From: Acaryochloris sp. CRU_2_0
Lineage (GTDB): Bacteria > Cyanobacteriota > Cyanobacteriia > Thermosynechococcales > Thermosynechococcaceae
Assembly: GCA_012034865.1 (NCBI GenBank)
Contig: JAAUOM010000031.1
Location: 1 to 39,206, forward strand
Reading direction: 5' to 3'
Length of the DNA: 39,206 nucleotides
Part shown: positions 17,247 to 25,503 of the stretch, one piece after another
How positions within the stretch are numbered: position 1 is the stretch's first letter
Layout of the letters: each line of letters opens with the position of its first letter
Translations under genes and position numbers: made by a program
The notes under the pieces: generated by a model
Told to the model about the DNA's origin: nothing
The model's input: only the letters and a program-made list of their open reading frames with translations
The model's database searches: none

Positions 17247-18005
17247 TTAACGCTCCACCAACTGGATACTGCGATTGTAGACATTCATAACCAGGGAAAT
17301 CAGCAAGCTGATGGTTAAATAAATCGCCATCAATATCAAGACAATTTCCACGGAGCGCCCCGTATCCTCTAAAGAAGCAGAAGCCACATAGTAGATGTCA
17401 GGATAGCCAATCGCCACCGCCAAACTGGAATTTTTGGCCAAGTTCAGATATTGACTGGTCAAGGGGGGCACAATTAAACGGAGGGCTTGGGGAAACACCA
17501 CAAACCGCATGGCTAAAGTGGGTTTCAGACCTAAAGCTGTCGCTGCCTCCCACTGCCCTTTAGAGACAGAGGTAATCCCTGCTCGGACAATTTCAGCGAT
17601 AAAAGCGGCTGTATATAACGTTAATCCCAATAGCAAGGCCGAAAATTCAGCCGTCAGTTGTAATCCCCCTGAAACGGTCAGGTTGTTACGGACTTGAGGC
17701 AGGTTTAGGTCAAAAGGCGGACGCCCCACGAATATGCCTACCAAAACCACTAGGCTAATCAGGAGAAGCAACGGCCATAATCCAGAGAGGGTGGAGGTGC
17801 CTTGTTCAATTTGTTGGCGGCGCAAAAAGCGCCAGAGGAAGAAGGCGATCGCACCCCCCAATCCCAAAGCTACCATCCAAATCACCGTCGAAGAATGAGT
17901 CTGGAACCAGGGCAAGGCCACTCCATTCTTACTCAGATAAATCGGGCCAGGAAGCTGAATCCGCTTGGCAAAGGTAGGCAGCTTCAAAAAATGGCCAAAT
18001 ACCAA
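17247..18005 (-). CDS. Polar amino-acid ABC permease (AapQ/NatG type), C-terminal part, frameshifted
   Basis: This is the C-terminal two thirds of the first permease. From about its fifth codon it continues the family sequence (KLPTFAKRIQLPGPIYLSKNG) and carries the permease core with the ATPase-contact loop EAATALGLKPTLAMRFVVFPQALR. The apparent ATG at 18005 lies inside the upstream frame and has no ribosome site, so it is not a real start. Adding one T to the T6 run (17986-17991, minus strand) would join this frame to the N-terminal part and give one permease of about 400 residues. Either a base is missing from the assembly, the gene is a young pseudogene, or the ribosome slips back at TTT before the TGA. 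Confidence 0.85.
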   Translation of the reverse strand: MVFGHFLKLPTFAKRIQLPGPIYLSKNGVALPWFQTHSSTVIWMVALGLGGAIAFFLWRFLRRQQIEQGTSTLSGLWPLLLLISLVVLVGIFVGRPPFDLNLPQVRNNLTVSGGLQLTAEFSALLLGLTLYTAAFIAEIVRAGITSVSKGQWEAATALGLKPTLAMRFVVFPQALRLIVPPLTSQYLNLAKNSSLAVAIGYPDIYYVASASLEDTGRSVEIVLILMAIYLTISLLISLVMNVYNRSIQLVER

Positions 18006-18418
18006 AACAGCAGTTGCAGTAACAGGGGAAAGTTCCGCAGCGTCTCCACATAAATCGTGGCCAACTTCCGCACTAACCAGTTTTCTGACAACCGAGCCAT
18101 ACCGACGAGAATGCCAACGAAGGTTGCCAGCACCATCCCCAAAATCACGACGCGCAGCGTATTGAGTAGCCCCACACCAAAGGCTCGCACAATATTATCC
18201 GTTGGCGAATACTCAATCAAAGTTTCGCCAATACTCGGCCCCGATCTAGACCATAAAAAGTCGAAACCAAAGGGCAATTGCAAGCGTTGTAAATTTTGCA
18301 CTAGGTTGGCACCAAAGTAAGCTATGGCTACACCCAACAGGAGTAAAACTAACCCTTGCACGATCCAAGCGCGAACCCAAGGTTGCCGCCATCCCCTTCC
18401 CTTACGATTCTTTGGCAT
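17984..18418 (-). CDS. Polar amino-acid ABC permease (AapQ/NatG type), N-terminal part, frameshifted
   Basis: This is the N-terminal third of the same permease, 144 residues from the ATG at 18418; the frame is open five codons further up only through a TTG. It has a basic N-terminus, a membrane helix at about 17-40, and the start of the core (GLLNTLRVVILGMVLATFVGILVGMARLS, YVETLRNFPLLLQLLFWYLAIF). It stops at TGA right after a run of six T, where the family sequence should continue. On its own it lacks the ATPase-contact loop and could not work as a permease. No periplasmic binding-protein gene lies upstream, though related clusters often start with one. Confidence 0.82.
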   Translation of the reverse strand: MPKNRKGRGWRQPWVRAWIVQGLVLLLLGVAIAYFGANLVQNLQRLQLPFGFDFLWSRSGPSIGETLIEYSPTDNIVRAFGVGLLNTLRVVILGMVLATFVGILVGMARLSENWLVRKLATIYVETLRNFPLLLQLLFWYLAIF

Positions 18419-18740
18419 GAAGTCTTCCAGCAATTTTATCTGAATTTCACGGAATCCCCCATCCGTCTACACGGCGAGGATGTAAGCACGAAGTGGGTAA
18501 CACTAGTCTCTCACTTAGTAGAAATGGAAAGAACTTAACACATTTTATGCTGAATTTTATAGCATAAGGCTAAAGCTCCTAAATTTCTTTTACCAAGTAG
18601 AAGGGAACCCCTACCCCAACTCCAAGTTTTGCAGGCTGTATGTGTTATTGCTTCTATGAGGTAGCTCATAGATCTGAATTTCCCTTGCCTGGAATATTGA
18701 AAACAGTCAACCTCCATTTTTCAGGGAGCAGCAGCCAAGG
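18419..18740. other. Divergent intergenic region, amino-acid permease and globin genes
   Basis: This stretch holds no supported gene; a 60-codon minus-strand frame at 18535-18717 looks random. A 7-bp hairpin (TTATGCT/AGCATAA, 18545-18567) is the only clear structure. Promoters for the permease operon (minus) and the globin (plus) should lie here. Confidence 0.45.
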
Positions 18741-19202
18741 ATGAGCTTACAAATTGATCTCATTGAATCCAGTTTTGCCCAGATTTGCGATCGCAAATCC
18801 GAATTCACCGATTTTTTCTATAGCACCTTATTTGCCGATTATCCCCAAGTACAGCCTTTATTCGCTAACACCCCCATGCAAGATCAGGGCAAAAAACTAT
18901 TTACTTCGTTAGTTTTAGTCGTCAACAATCTGACTCAACCCCAGGTTCTAGGCGATACCCTCCAAGCCATGGGAACCCGGCATGTCCAATACGGCACTCT
19001 GCCTGAATACTATCCTATGGTGGGTAGTACCTTGCTCAAAACCTTAGCATTCATGCTGCAAGACACTTGGTCAACAGAACTGGCAGCAGCTTGGTCCGAC
19101 GCCTATGCTGCTATTACAAAAATCATGTTGTCAGCAGCCGACCCCTCATCGGCTAGACTTCAAGACGATGAAGCTGCCGCTGGAGGGACTTCGGTGCAGT
19201 GA
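18741..19202 (+). CDS. Single-domain bacterial globin
   Basis: A 153-residue haem globin of the flavohaemoglobin/Vitreoscilla-haemoglobin class, without the reductase domain. Key positions are present: Tyr B10 at Y27 (FTDFFYSTLF), Gln E7 at Q49, and the proximal His F8 at H81 (GTRHVQYGTLPEYY). Tyr-Gln distal pockets bind O2 tightly and support NO dioxygenation if a reductase is available. A 15-20 residue polar tail (SARLQDDEAAAGGTSVQ) extends past the globin fold. The start ATG follows a GGGAGCAGCAGCC purine-containing stretch. Its last 50 bases overlap the end of the convergent dehydrogenase gene. Role in NO defence or O2 supply is inference. Confidence 0.88.
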   Translation: MSLQIDLIESSFAQICDRKSEFTDFFYSTLFADYPQVQPLFANTPMQDQGKKLFTSLVLVVNNLTQPQVLGDTLQAMGTRHVQYGTLPEYYPMVGSTLLKTLAFMLQDTWSTELAAAWSDAYAAITKIMLSAADPSSARLQDDEAAAGGTSVQ

Positions 19203-19953
19203 GTTGTAACCACCACTCCAACTGGCGGGGAGCCAGACGATTCCCCCACACCGCCAGATGACTTTGCCAACCCACCAACACTTCTGGTGATTCCTTTGCC
19301 AAACTGGAAACCAAAACCTTGGCCACTTTTTCTGGAGTCATGGCCGCTACCCAGCGAAACCGCTGGGTATTCTTAGCCATATCGGTTTCCGTTAGGGACG
19401 GCAATAAGGCCGTCACCTTAATGTTGTAGGCTGCCAACTCGCTCCGTAGGGCTTGGGTGAATCCCAAAATTGCAAACTTTGTTGCTGAATAGGTGGCCAT
19501 GGTGGGGGCTCCAATTTTACCCATCAAGCTAGAGACATTGACGATTCGCCCTTCTTGTCTACTGGCCATACGTCGAGCCAGAACGTAAGTCATGCTATAG
19601 ATCCCCATGAGGTTGAGGGATAATTCTTCTTGCACCTTGGGTAGCTTAGTTTGAAGAAAGGGGGCTTGATGAGCTACCCCAGCACAATTGACCAACAGAT
19701 GAATAGGACCGAATTGCTTCCAAGTTTGCGCGATCGCAATATTCACTTCAACGGTTTGGGTCAAATCTAAAGGCAAGACAATTGCCTCTCTTCCCATTGC
19801 TTTGATCTCAGCAGCCACCTCTGATAATCGTTCTGCATTGCGGGCAACCAAGATCAGACGGTACATTCCTTGTTGGGCTAGCTCTAGGGCAATGGCGCGA
19901 CCAATACCACGAGAAGCGCCAGTAATCAGAGCTGTTTTTCCTTGAATCTTCAT
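19153..19953 (-). CDS. Short-chain dehydrogenase/reductase (SDR)
   Basis: A classical NAD(P)-dependent SDR of 266 residues. Cofactor site TGASRGIG (11-18), NCAG (89-92), and the catalytic set N114, S142, Y155 and K159 (YSATK) are all present. R38 after the second strand suggests NADP(H) preference. The ATG at 19953 has GGGAGG at the right distance, which decides it over the ATG at 19995. The C-terminal 40 residues (WGNRLAPRQLEWWLQLTAPKS) are an extension with Trp-rich helix, seen in membrane-associated SDRs of this kind. The substrate is unknown; lipid or ketone reduction is possible. The gene overlaps the globin gene tail to tail. Confidence 0.9.
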   Translation of the reverse strand: MKIQGKTALITGASRGIGRAIALELAQQGMYRLILVARNAERLSEVAAEIKAMGREAIVLPLDLTQTVEVNIAIAQTWKQFGPIHLLVNCAGVAHQAPFLQTKLPKVQEELSLNLMGIYSMTYVLARRMASRQEGRIVNVSSLMGKIGAPTMATYSATKFAILGFTQALRSELAAYNIKVTALLPSLTETDMAKNTQRFRWVAAMTPEKVAKVLVSSLAKESPEVLVGWQSHLAVWGNRLAPRQLEWWLQLTAPKSLQRQLHRLEV

Positions 19954-20705
19954 GGGAAATCCTCCCGATGTGAAGTCTAAAAGCATTGACATCAAACAAA
20001 GCAGTTTTTAAAAGCACCCTTCTAGTTCGCTTAGCCCCCGTCCCCCTGGTTTAGCAATGGGAATAAAACAGGAGCTTGCTCAATAAAGCGAATCTAAGTA
20101 ATGATCAGGCGCGAATTGAACGGGTTCAACCTACGCATAGGCAATTGCTGGCTCAAAACATCAAAAACATCTACCAGATGTATTCTGAGAAAAATATTAA
20201 TAAACGTTACTAGTAAGGTAGAGAACAACAAAAAGTAATCGATAGCACAATCTTGATTCTCAAGAAAGGAGGAAGAGATTAATTTGTACTTGAAGATACA
20301 TCTTGCATGATGTTTATTCCTCTTGTCTGTGTGAGCTAAGAATCAAGGCTTTCGTATGCACAAGGTAACAATCAAATCAATAAATTGCAACAATTTTTAT
20401 AAAATTCTTAATGACGAAATATTTATACATATTTTTCTCAGATTGAATGCAGACCCCCATTAGAGGTGGATAGCGACTAACTCTAAGGCTTTGGAACAAT
20501 GCATTGCCTGGGAACAGAGTACCCATTACCGATGATCCTGAGAAAACCCCTCTGTTCATCTGTAGCTGTCTGAGGGAAGGTTAAGCAATCGTACTTTTGC
20601 AAACTTGATTGAATCACACCTGACTGAACAACCCAGATGGCGTACATTAACATCCTCACCTGGGCATCCTAGGGTGGGAAGACGAAATGACTGGGTCAGG
20701 TCAGT
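19954..20705. other. 750-base AT-rich gene-free stretch
   Basis: I see no convincing gene. It contains a 13-bp inverted repeat 231 bp apart (20185-20197 and 20429-20441) and a strong Shine-Dalgarno AAAGGAGG (20265-20272) not followed by any long frame. A minus-strand 60-codon frame at 20377-20559 overlaps the repeat and has no recognisable features. The segment between the repeats is much more AT-rich than the flanking genes, which could mark a small mobile element or a structured RNA gene. Confidence 0.45.
20185..20441. repeat. 13-bp inverted repeat flanking an AT-rich segment
   Basis: CTGAGAAAAATAT (20185-20197) and its exact reverse complement ATATTTTTCTCAG (20429-20441) bound a 231-bp AT-rich segment. 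The size suits a MITE, but I could not see a clear target-site duplication. Confidence 0.5.
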
Positions 20706-21161
20706 ATGTTGCTAATTGATCAAGAAGATTTAGAAGCTAGAGGTATAGATTGTCAGGGCGTTACACAATTTATATTTCTAGATAAGTGTTTCCAGAAAGG
20801 CCCAACCTTTGCTAACAACGAACGGGAGAACGCGATCGCATCTTGTCGGAAAATCCTAGATGAGGGTTCGATGAGTTTGATTGTGAACTATCAAAGCCAC
20901 TTCACCCTTTGGGTGGAAACCCACACTCCTATTGCTCCCCATACTGCTGTTCAAGCTGAGGAGAGCCAAATGGGGGATGTATCTGACTCAGATCCGTCTG
21001 ATCCCTCTGAAAAATCTGATCAGGCTGAACCAAACTGGAACTACAAACAAATCATCACTAAACTCAATGAGCCTGTGGATATGAGAGCCGTGATGGCTAA
21101 ACTCAACGAGCCGATCAGCTTGAAATCTATCTTTGCCAAAACCAAGAATTCTTCATCCTAG
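20706..21161 (+). CDS. Small protein of unknown function with acidic linker and paired KLNEP motifs
   Basis: A 151-residue soluble protein. The first 75 residues (DQEDLEARGIDCQGVTQFIF...KGPTFANNERENAIASCRKILDEG...YQSHFTLWVE) look like a small alpha/beta domain; I have the impression of a cyanobacteria-wide family but cannot name it. A Ser/Asp/Pro/Glu-rich linker follows at about 85-110, then two similar C-terminal motifs (ITKLNEPVDMRAVMAKLNEPISLKSIFAK) in tandem, which suggests a short repeated interaction segment. No signal peptide or membrane part. It stands alone between two gene-poor stretches. The ATG at 20706 has only a weak upstream purine signal. Confidence 0.65.
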   Translation: MLLIDQEDLEARGIDCQGVTQFIFLDKCFQKGPTFANNERENAIASCRKILDEGSMSLIVNYQSHFTLWVETHTPIAPHTAVQAEESQMGDVSDSDPSDPSEKSDQAEPNWNYKQIITKLNEPVDMRAVMAKLNEPISLKSIFAKTKNSSS

Positions 21162-21511
21162 AGCCACTTAAGACTTAGCATTAGCCTCAAGTGCAGCTTT
21201 CTTGAATAGGACTATGATTTAGACCTCAAGTTATTGAGGTCAGGTTCCAAAAGGAAACCTACCCTGCATTACTCGACCTTAGGCAAACCCACTCCGCCCT
21301 ACGGGCACCCCTCCTAGGAGGGGATTGGGGTGTTGACCTAGGTTTCAAAGATGATTGCAGCATATTTTCTACACCTCTCTAGATTATCCCCTCTTGGGAG
21401 GGGTAGGGGTGGGTTCCCTCTTGGGAGGCTATTTGAGATCATCTGTGTACACCGCAACTCATAGAAGAACCTCCTACAGCAAAGAAGGAATTGAGCGATG
21501 TTAGGTGTGGT
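21162..21511. other. Intergenic stretch with C/G-rich palindromic repeats
   Basis: No gene is supported. The stretch carries three related palindromic units (listed separately) of a kind that is dispersed in many cyanobacterial genomes. It separates a plus-strand gene from the end of a minus-strand gene and may act as a bidirectional transcript end. Confidence 0.55.
21308..21428. repeat. Dispersed C/G-rich palindromes, three units
   Basis: A perfect 16-base palindrome CCCCTCCTAGGAGGGG (21308-21323), a near-palindrome CCCCTCTTGGGAGGGG (21388-21403) and a shorter copy CCCTCTTGGGAGG (21416-21428). The first and second are each followed by GGGGTG, so they behave as members of one repeat family. 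Confidence 0.75.
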
Positions 21512-22828
21512 TTACTCAGCGGGTTGGACTTGACCAATCACATTTAACTTGCCATCATCCTTGACAGTCCAGACATCGTAAACGCCAAGAACATCTCCAT
21601 TGTTATCAATATCAACGTTGCCGCTCGCGCCTTGATAGTTGATGTCTTCGCCTTTCTCTAGCAATTTCAAGCCTTCACAGACATCGGTGACTTCTTTGCC
21701 CGGTGCATTGGCAACCTCCGTCAGTTTGGCTGCGATCGCATCACCAGCGTTGGATTTTGCAGATTGGGCAGCGAGGAGAACCAAGGCGGTAGCATCCCAA
21801 GTCTGTGGAACATAAGCAGGAGGGGCTTCCTTCTTCTTAGATTTCCACAAGGTGGTTAAAGACTCCAAAGCATTGCCATCTGCCCCAGGAACAGTACCAA
21901 TGGCTCCAGTCAGAATGAATTTGTCATCACTGGTTTTCCCTACTTGAGTTGCAAATTCATCGGACTTAACTCCATCGGTGAGCATGACTTGCACCCCTTC
22001 CATCAAGTCTTGCTCATAGGCCGATTTCAACAGCAAAGCCCCCGTTTCTGCATAGAGGATAGCAATCACTGCATCGGGCTTGTTGGCAAAGGCCGCCGCC
22101 GCTTCTGTGTCAAAGGTGGTTCCTTTGGGATCATAGCGGGTGGGTTTGGCCTCATTAAGGACAGTTCCCCCCAATTTTTTAAAGGACTTAATAAATTCCT
22201 GTTCAAAGCTCACCCCATAGTCATTATTGATGGCTACTGTGGAAACTTTCTGGAATCCTTTTTCTTTGGCCAGCTTGGCTAGGGCGCGGGCTTGGTAGGT
22301 ATCAGGGGGAGCGGTTCTTGCCCAGTATTGGGTTTCACCGTTCTTAAAGTTGCCTTTCTGGGCACGGGCTGTAAATTCAGTACTTGTACTTCCCGGAGAA
22401 ATGAGCAGGATCTTATTGCGAACAGCTACATCTACGGCAGCTTGGGAGACGCTACTGCCAAAAGACCCGACCACCGCCGACACTTTTTGTACTTCCACCA
22501 GATTAGTCATGGCTTGGCTACCTTTAGTGGGATCAGTTTCGTCATCCTCAGGGTTTAATATGACGTCCTTACCATTCACTCCCCCACAGGCATTCACGGT
22601 GTCCACTACTAAAGGAACGGTATCAATCATGGGTACGCCCAAGGGAGCCAAATCACCCGTTGAAGGCAAAAGAGAGCCAATTTTAAGACCCTCCTCCTTG
22701 CCAGTGCCAGGGGTATTGCCCCCTACTTGGCAGGCACTCAGGAGCAGGGCAGATACCAAAGCAGTGCCGCGACGAATGTACCGAGGGTTTATAGGTCGGT
22801 TTAATGTTTTGAATTTTTTATTTATCAT
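21512..22828 (-). CDS. Amino-acid ABC transporter substrate-binding lipoprotein (LivK/NatB type)
   Basis: A periplasmic binding protein of the type-I fold (branched-chain amino-acid family), 438 residues from the ATG at 22828. The lipobox LLSAC places the lipid-modified Cys at C33. Mature sequence begins with a Gly-rich linker, then LKIGSLLPSTGDLAPLGVPMIDTVPLVVDTVNACGGVNGK, typical of the first lobe, and VVGSFGSSVSQAAVDVAV. GAGG at 9 bases upstream supports this ATG over the GTG five codons earlier. No permease or ATPase genes of the Liv/Nat-I type are beside it, so it works with a transporter encoded elsewhere. Ligand not predictable; neutral amino acids are likely by family. Confidence 0.88.
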   Translation of the reverse strand: MINKKFKTLNRPINPRYIRRGTALVSALLLSACQVGGNTPGTGKEEGLKIGSLLPSTGDLAPLGVPMIDTVPLVVDTVNACGGVNGKDVILNPEDDETDPTKGSQAMTNLVEVQKVSAVVGSFGSSVSQAAVDVAVRNKILLISPGSTSTEFTARAQKGNFKNGETQYWARTAPPDTYQARALAKLAKEKGFQKVSTVAINNDYGVSFEQEFIKSFKKLGGTVLNEAKPTRYDPKGTTFDTEAAAAFANKPDAVIAILYAETGALLLKSAYEQDLMEGVQVMLTDGVKSDEFATQVGKTSDDKFILTGAIGTVPGADGNALESLTTLWKSKKKEAPPAYVPQTWDATALVLLAAQSAKSNAGDAIAAKLTEVANAPGKEVTDVCEGLKLLEKGEDINYQGASGNVDIDNNGDVLGVYDVWTVKDDGKLNVIGQVQPAE

Positions 22829-23013
22829 TTTTTCAATCCTCACCCAGAAGAATCATGGATCAATTGGCATCGGAGATCCCCCGATGACGTTAAGTCTAAA
22901 TTAAACCTGCCTCCATAGGGAGTAGTTGACCCATTTTCAAGAAAATCATTCAAGATGATGAGTTGCGAGTGATCCCACGAGCAGTATGCTCAAACTAAAG
23001 GTGAGCGGGAACC

Positions 23014-24279
23014 ATGATTTACCTTATTTTTGTTTGTGGGTTGGCTTTCTACTTAGCCTGGAATCTAGGGGCCAATGATGTGGCCAATGCTATGGGCACT
23101 TCCGTTGGCTCCAAGGCAATTACCCTGGGGCAAGCCCTGGCCATTGCCGGAATTTTAGAGTTTGTCGGCGCAGTCGGATTTGGACGGCAAGTCGTCAATA
23201 CCCTCACCCAAGGGGTGGTGGATACCCAAGCGTTTGTTAACAATCCGCAAACCCTCAGCTTGGGAATGATCGCGGCTCTAATGGCCTGTGGGCTGTGGCT
23301 GCAAATTGCCACTTGGCAAGGGTGGCCTGTAGCCTCCTCCCACGCGACGGTGGGAGCCTTAGCTGGATTTGGGGTGATGGCTTTAGGGACATCGGCGGTG
23401 CGGTGGTCTGTTCTGGGCTGGATTTCCCTGTCTTGGTTGCTGACGCCCGTAGTGAGTGGTGCGATCGCAGCCTTGTTTTACCGGATCATCGACCAAGGTA
23501 TTCTCCGACAATCCTACCCGGTTGATTCCTTAACTGAATGGATTCCCTGGCTTAGCGTTAGTCTAGTCAGTGTCTTTGGATTGATTGTATTGCCGCAGAT
23601 GATCCACCCTCTCCAAGGCTTTTTACAAAACCACTGGCAATGGCGATTCCCAGAGCAAGATCTGGCAATCGCCTTAGCAGGAAGTGCCGCTTTGGCGCTC
23701 ACAATATGGAGTTGGCAACAACTTCATCCGGCGTTGTTCTCTCTGTCAGATCAAGCAGCCGTAGAAAAGCAACTGGCCACCTTCCAAGTTTGTAGTGCTT
23801 GCTTTGTAGCCTTTGCCCATGGCTCTAATGATGTGGGAAATGCTGTGGCTCCGTTGGTGGTAATTATTGCCATTTATACTACCCAGTCAATTCCGCTGTC
23901 TGGCGCATCGGTGCCGCTTTGGATTTTGGCTCTGGGGGGGGTTGGGATTGTGGCCGGATTAGCGATTTCTGGCAAACGGGTGATGGTCACTGTGGGTGAA
24001 AATATTATTCCCCTTCAACCCAGTAGTGGTTTTTGTGCAGAGTTGGCAGCAGCAACAACGATTTTGCTGGCCTCTCGCTGGGGGTTGCCTGTGTCAACGA
24101 CTCACGCTTTAGTGGGAGGAGTTGTGGGGATTGGCTTGACTCAAGGGGCAAAATCTATCCAACTGGGAACCCTCCGCCAAATTGGCGGGGCTTGGTTAGT
24201 CACTTTACCCGTCAGCATCGGCTTAGGGGCTTTTTTATTTTCTAGCTTGCAGTTTCTCACCTCAAGATTAATGCATTAA
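23014..24279 (+). CDS. PiT-family inorganic phosphate transporter
   Basis: A 421-residue membrane transporter that imports phosphate, probably as a metal-phosphate complex or with a cation. The two family signatures stand in inverted repeats: GANDVANAMGTSVGSKA (19-35) and GSNDVGNAVAP (270-280). About ten to twelve helices are visible, with the paired motifs WPVASSHATVGALAG and LPVSTTHALVGGVVG. A cytoplasmic loop at about 160-260 is short. The ATG follows GTGAGCGGGAACC. It is transcribed away from the binding-protein gene, with 185 bp between. It is a low-affinity system by family; regulation is not visible. Confidence 0.94.
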   Translation: MIYLIFVCGLAFYLAWNLGANDVANAMGTSVGSKAITLGQALAIAGILEFVGAVGFGRQVVNTLTQGVVDTQAFVNNPQTLSLGMIAALMACGLWLQIATWQGWPVASSHATVGALAGFGVMALGTSAVRWSVLGWISLSWLLTPVVSGAIAALFYRIIDQGILRQSYPVDSLTEWIPWLSVSLVSVFGLIVLPQMIHPLQGFLQNHWQWRFPEQDLAIALAGSAALALTIWSWQQLHPALFSLSDQAAVEKQLATFQVCSACFVAFAHGSNDVGNAVAPLVVIIAIYTTQSIPLSGASVPLWILALGGVGIVAGLAISGKRVMVTVGENIIPLQPSSGFCAELAAATTILLASRWGLPVSTTHALVGGVVGIGLTQGAKSIQLGTLRQIGGAWLVTLPVSIGLGAFLFSSLQFLTSRLMH

Positions 24280-24344
24280 GCTCAGTCTTCTTTGAAGATA
24301 CCCAATCGAGAGCATGTCACTTTTGCAGACAGTGTGTTCGCCCT

Positions 24345-24380
24345 CATCCCCTTGCCCCTTCTCTCAACATAACAAGGGGA
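24345..24380. repeat. C/G-rich hairpin repeat
   Basis: CCCCTT (24355-24360) and AAGGGG (24374-24379) pair around a 13-base loop within a CCCTCATCCCCTTGCCCC context, another dispersed cyanobacterial repeat type. It lies after the phosphate transporter and could end its transcript. Confidence 0.5.
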
Positions 24381-24449
24381 GAATAGAAAATTTTCACTGT
24401 CACCGTTATCATAATGGGGTTGCAGATTCTTCGGAGAAAGCGCTCATCA

Positions 24450-25154
24450 ATGTTACCCACCGTTATTCTGCCGGGATATCTTGCCCCTGCCCAACACTAT
24501 CTAGCGCTGCAACAAAAACTCCTTAAGCTAGACATCGATACTGTGATTGTGCCGCTCCAACGCCAAGATTGGTTGTTTACCCTGGGTGGACGTCCCGTTA
24601 CCCCCATCCTGCAACAGTTAGATCACACCATCCAGCAGATTCTTGAACGCACTCAAGCCCCACAAGTTAATATTATTGGCCATTCAGCAGGGGGGTGGAT
24701 TTCTCGGATCTACATGGGGGCTAAGCCTTACTGTGGTCAGGTTTGGCAAGCTGGCTCCGTTGTCAATACCCTCATTAGTCTGGGAACTCCCCACACCAGT
24801 CAAGAAACCTGGACTCAACGCAATTTGAATTTTGTCAATGATCACTATCCCGGTGCCTTTCACCCCCATGTCAAGTATATTTGTGTGGCGGGCAAAGCCC
24901 TCTATGGTCAACGGAGTTGGCGGTTAGGTCAATGGTTTACCTATAGCAGCTACAAAGTGACTTGCGGTGAAGGAGCCTGTTGGGGAGATGGGGTTACCCC
25001 CATTATCTCGGCGCATTTGCCTGGGGCTGTGAATCTAACCTTAGATGACATTTGGCATTCACCTCACCCTACCCAAGCAGTTTCTAAAAATTCGCGCTAC
25101 CTTTGGTACGGCTCAACCGAAGCAATCGAAATTTGGGCAGCCTATTTAGCCTGA
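24450..25154 (+). CDS. Alpha/beta hydrolase, lipase-like
   Basis: A 234-residue alpha/beta-fold hydrolase. The nucleophile elbow is GHSAG (77-81, S79); the oxyanion region is in LPGYLAP near the start. DGVTP and the late DDIWHSPHP supply candidate acid and His residues. The protein resembles the PGAP1/triacylglycerol-lipase-like group; substrate unknown, possibly a lipid ester. I take the ATG at 24450 because the fold starts directly with PTVILPGY and a GGAG lies upstream; the ATG at 24414 would add 12 basic residues. No signal peptide, so it is probably cytosolic or membrane-peripheral. It may follow the phosphate transporter on one transcript, 170 bp apart. Confidence 0.85.
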   Translation: MLPTVILPGYLAPAQHYLALQQKLLKLDIDTVIVPLQRQDWLFTLGGRPVTPILQQLDHTIQQILERTQAPQVNIIGHSAGGWISRIYMGAKPYCGQVWQAGSVVNTLISLGTPHTSQETWTQRNLNFVNDHYPGAFHPHVKYICVAGKALYGQRSWRLGQWFTYSSYKVTCGEGACWGDGVTPIISAHLPGAVNLTLDDIWHSPHPTQAVSKNSRYLWYGSTEAIEIWAAYLA

Positions 25155-25503
25155 ATCTGCTACACCGCCTTAGCATGGGTTAAATATGGCTGTGAACAAC
25201 GATCATCTGCATCAGGCTGAGTTCTGTTGCTAATCCTGGCAGAATCAACAAGGGATTCGAGGGGCACCCACATCGTTGTAAAAATTTGAACTCACTGTGG
25301 AGAATACTAAGACCCTGACACAGTGAGTTTGGGAGCAGCAGGTCTGCCATAAGCGCAATGGCTTACACCAGAACCTTCTCATCCTAGAGTTCCCATCTCG
25401 ATTGTGATTATGACACCTGTGCAAAAGTGATCAAGAGAAAAAGCTAAAAGCTAGAGGAATGCCGCTGAGCGTCAAGCAAAACAAGACTCCTATCCCCCAG
25501 ACC
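25155..25503. other. Convergent intergenic stretch with a long inverted repeat
   Basis: No gene is supported. The stretch lies between convergent genes and contains one strong inverted repeat (25289-25329), described separately. I see nothing else of note. Confidence 0.5.
25289..25329. repeat. 11-bp inverted repeat with 19-base loop
   Basis: AACTCACTGTG (25289-25299) is the exact reverse complement of CACAGTGAGTT (25319-25329). It lies between convergent genes and could be a shared transcript end, although no T-run follows. Confidence 0.7.

Noticed and set aside
18535-18717. 60-codon minus-strand frame upstream of the amino-acid permease
   Set aside because: It has no ribosome site and no similarity to a periplasmic binding protein.
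20377-20559. 60-codon minus-strand frame in the gene-free stretch
   Set aside because: It overlaps the inverted repeat, has unlikely composition and no ribosome site.
22350-22904. 184-codon plus-strand frame
   Set aside because: It is antisense to the binding-protein gene, whose own frame is clearly coding.
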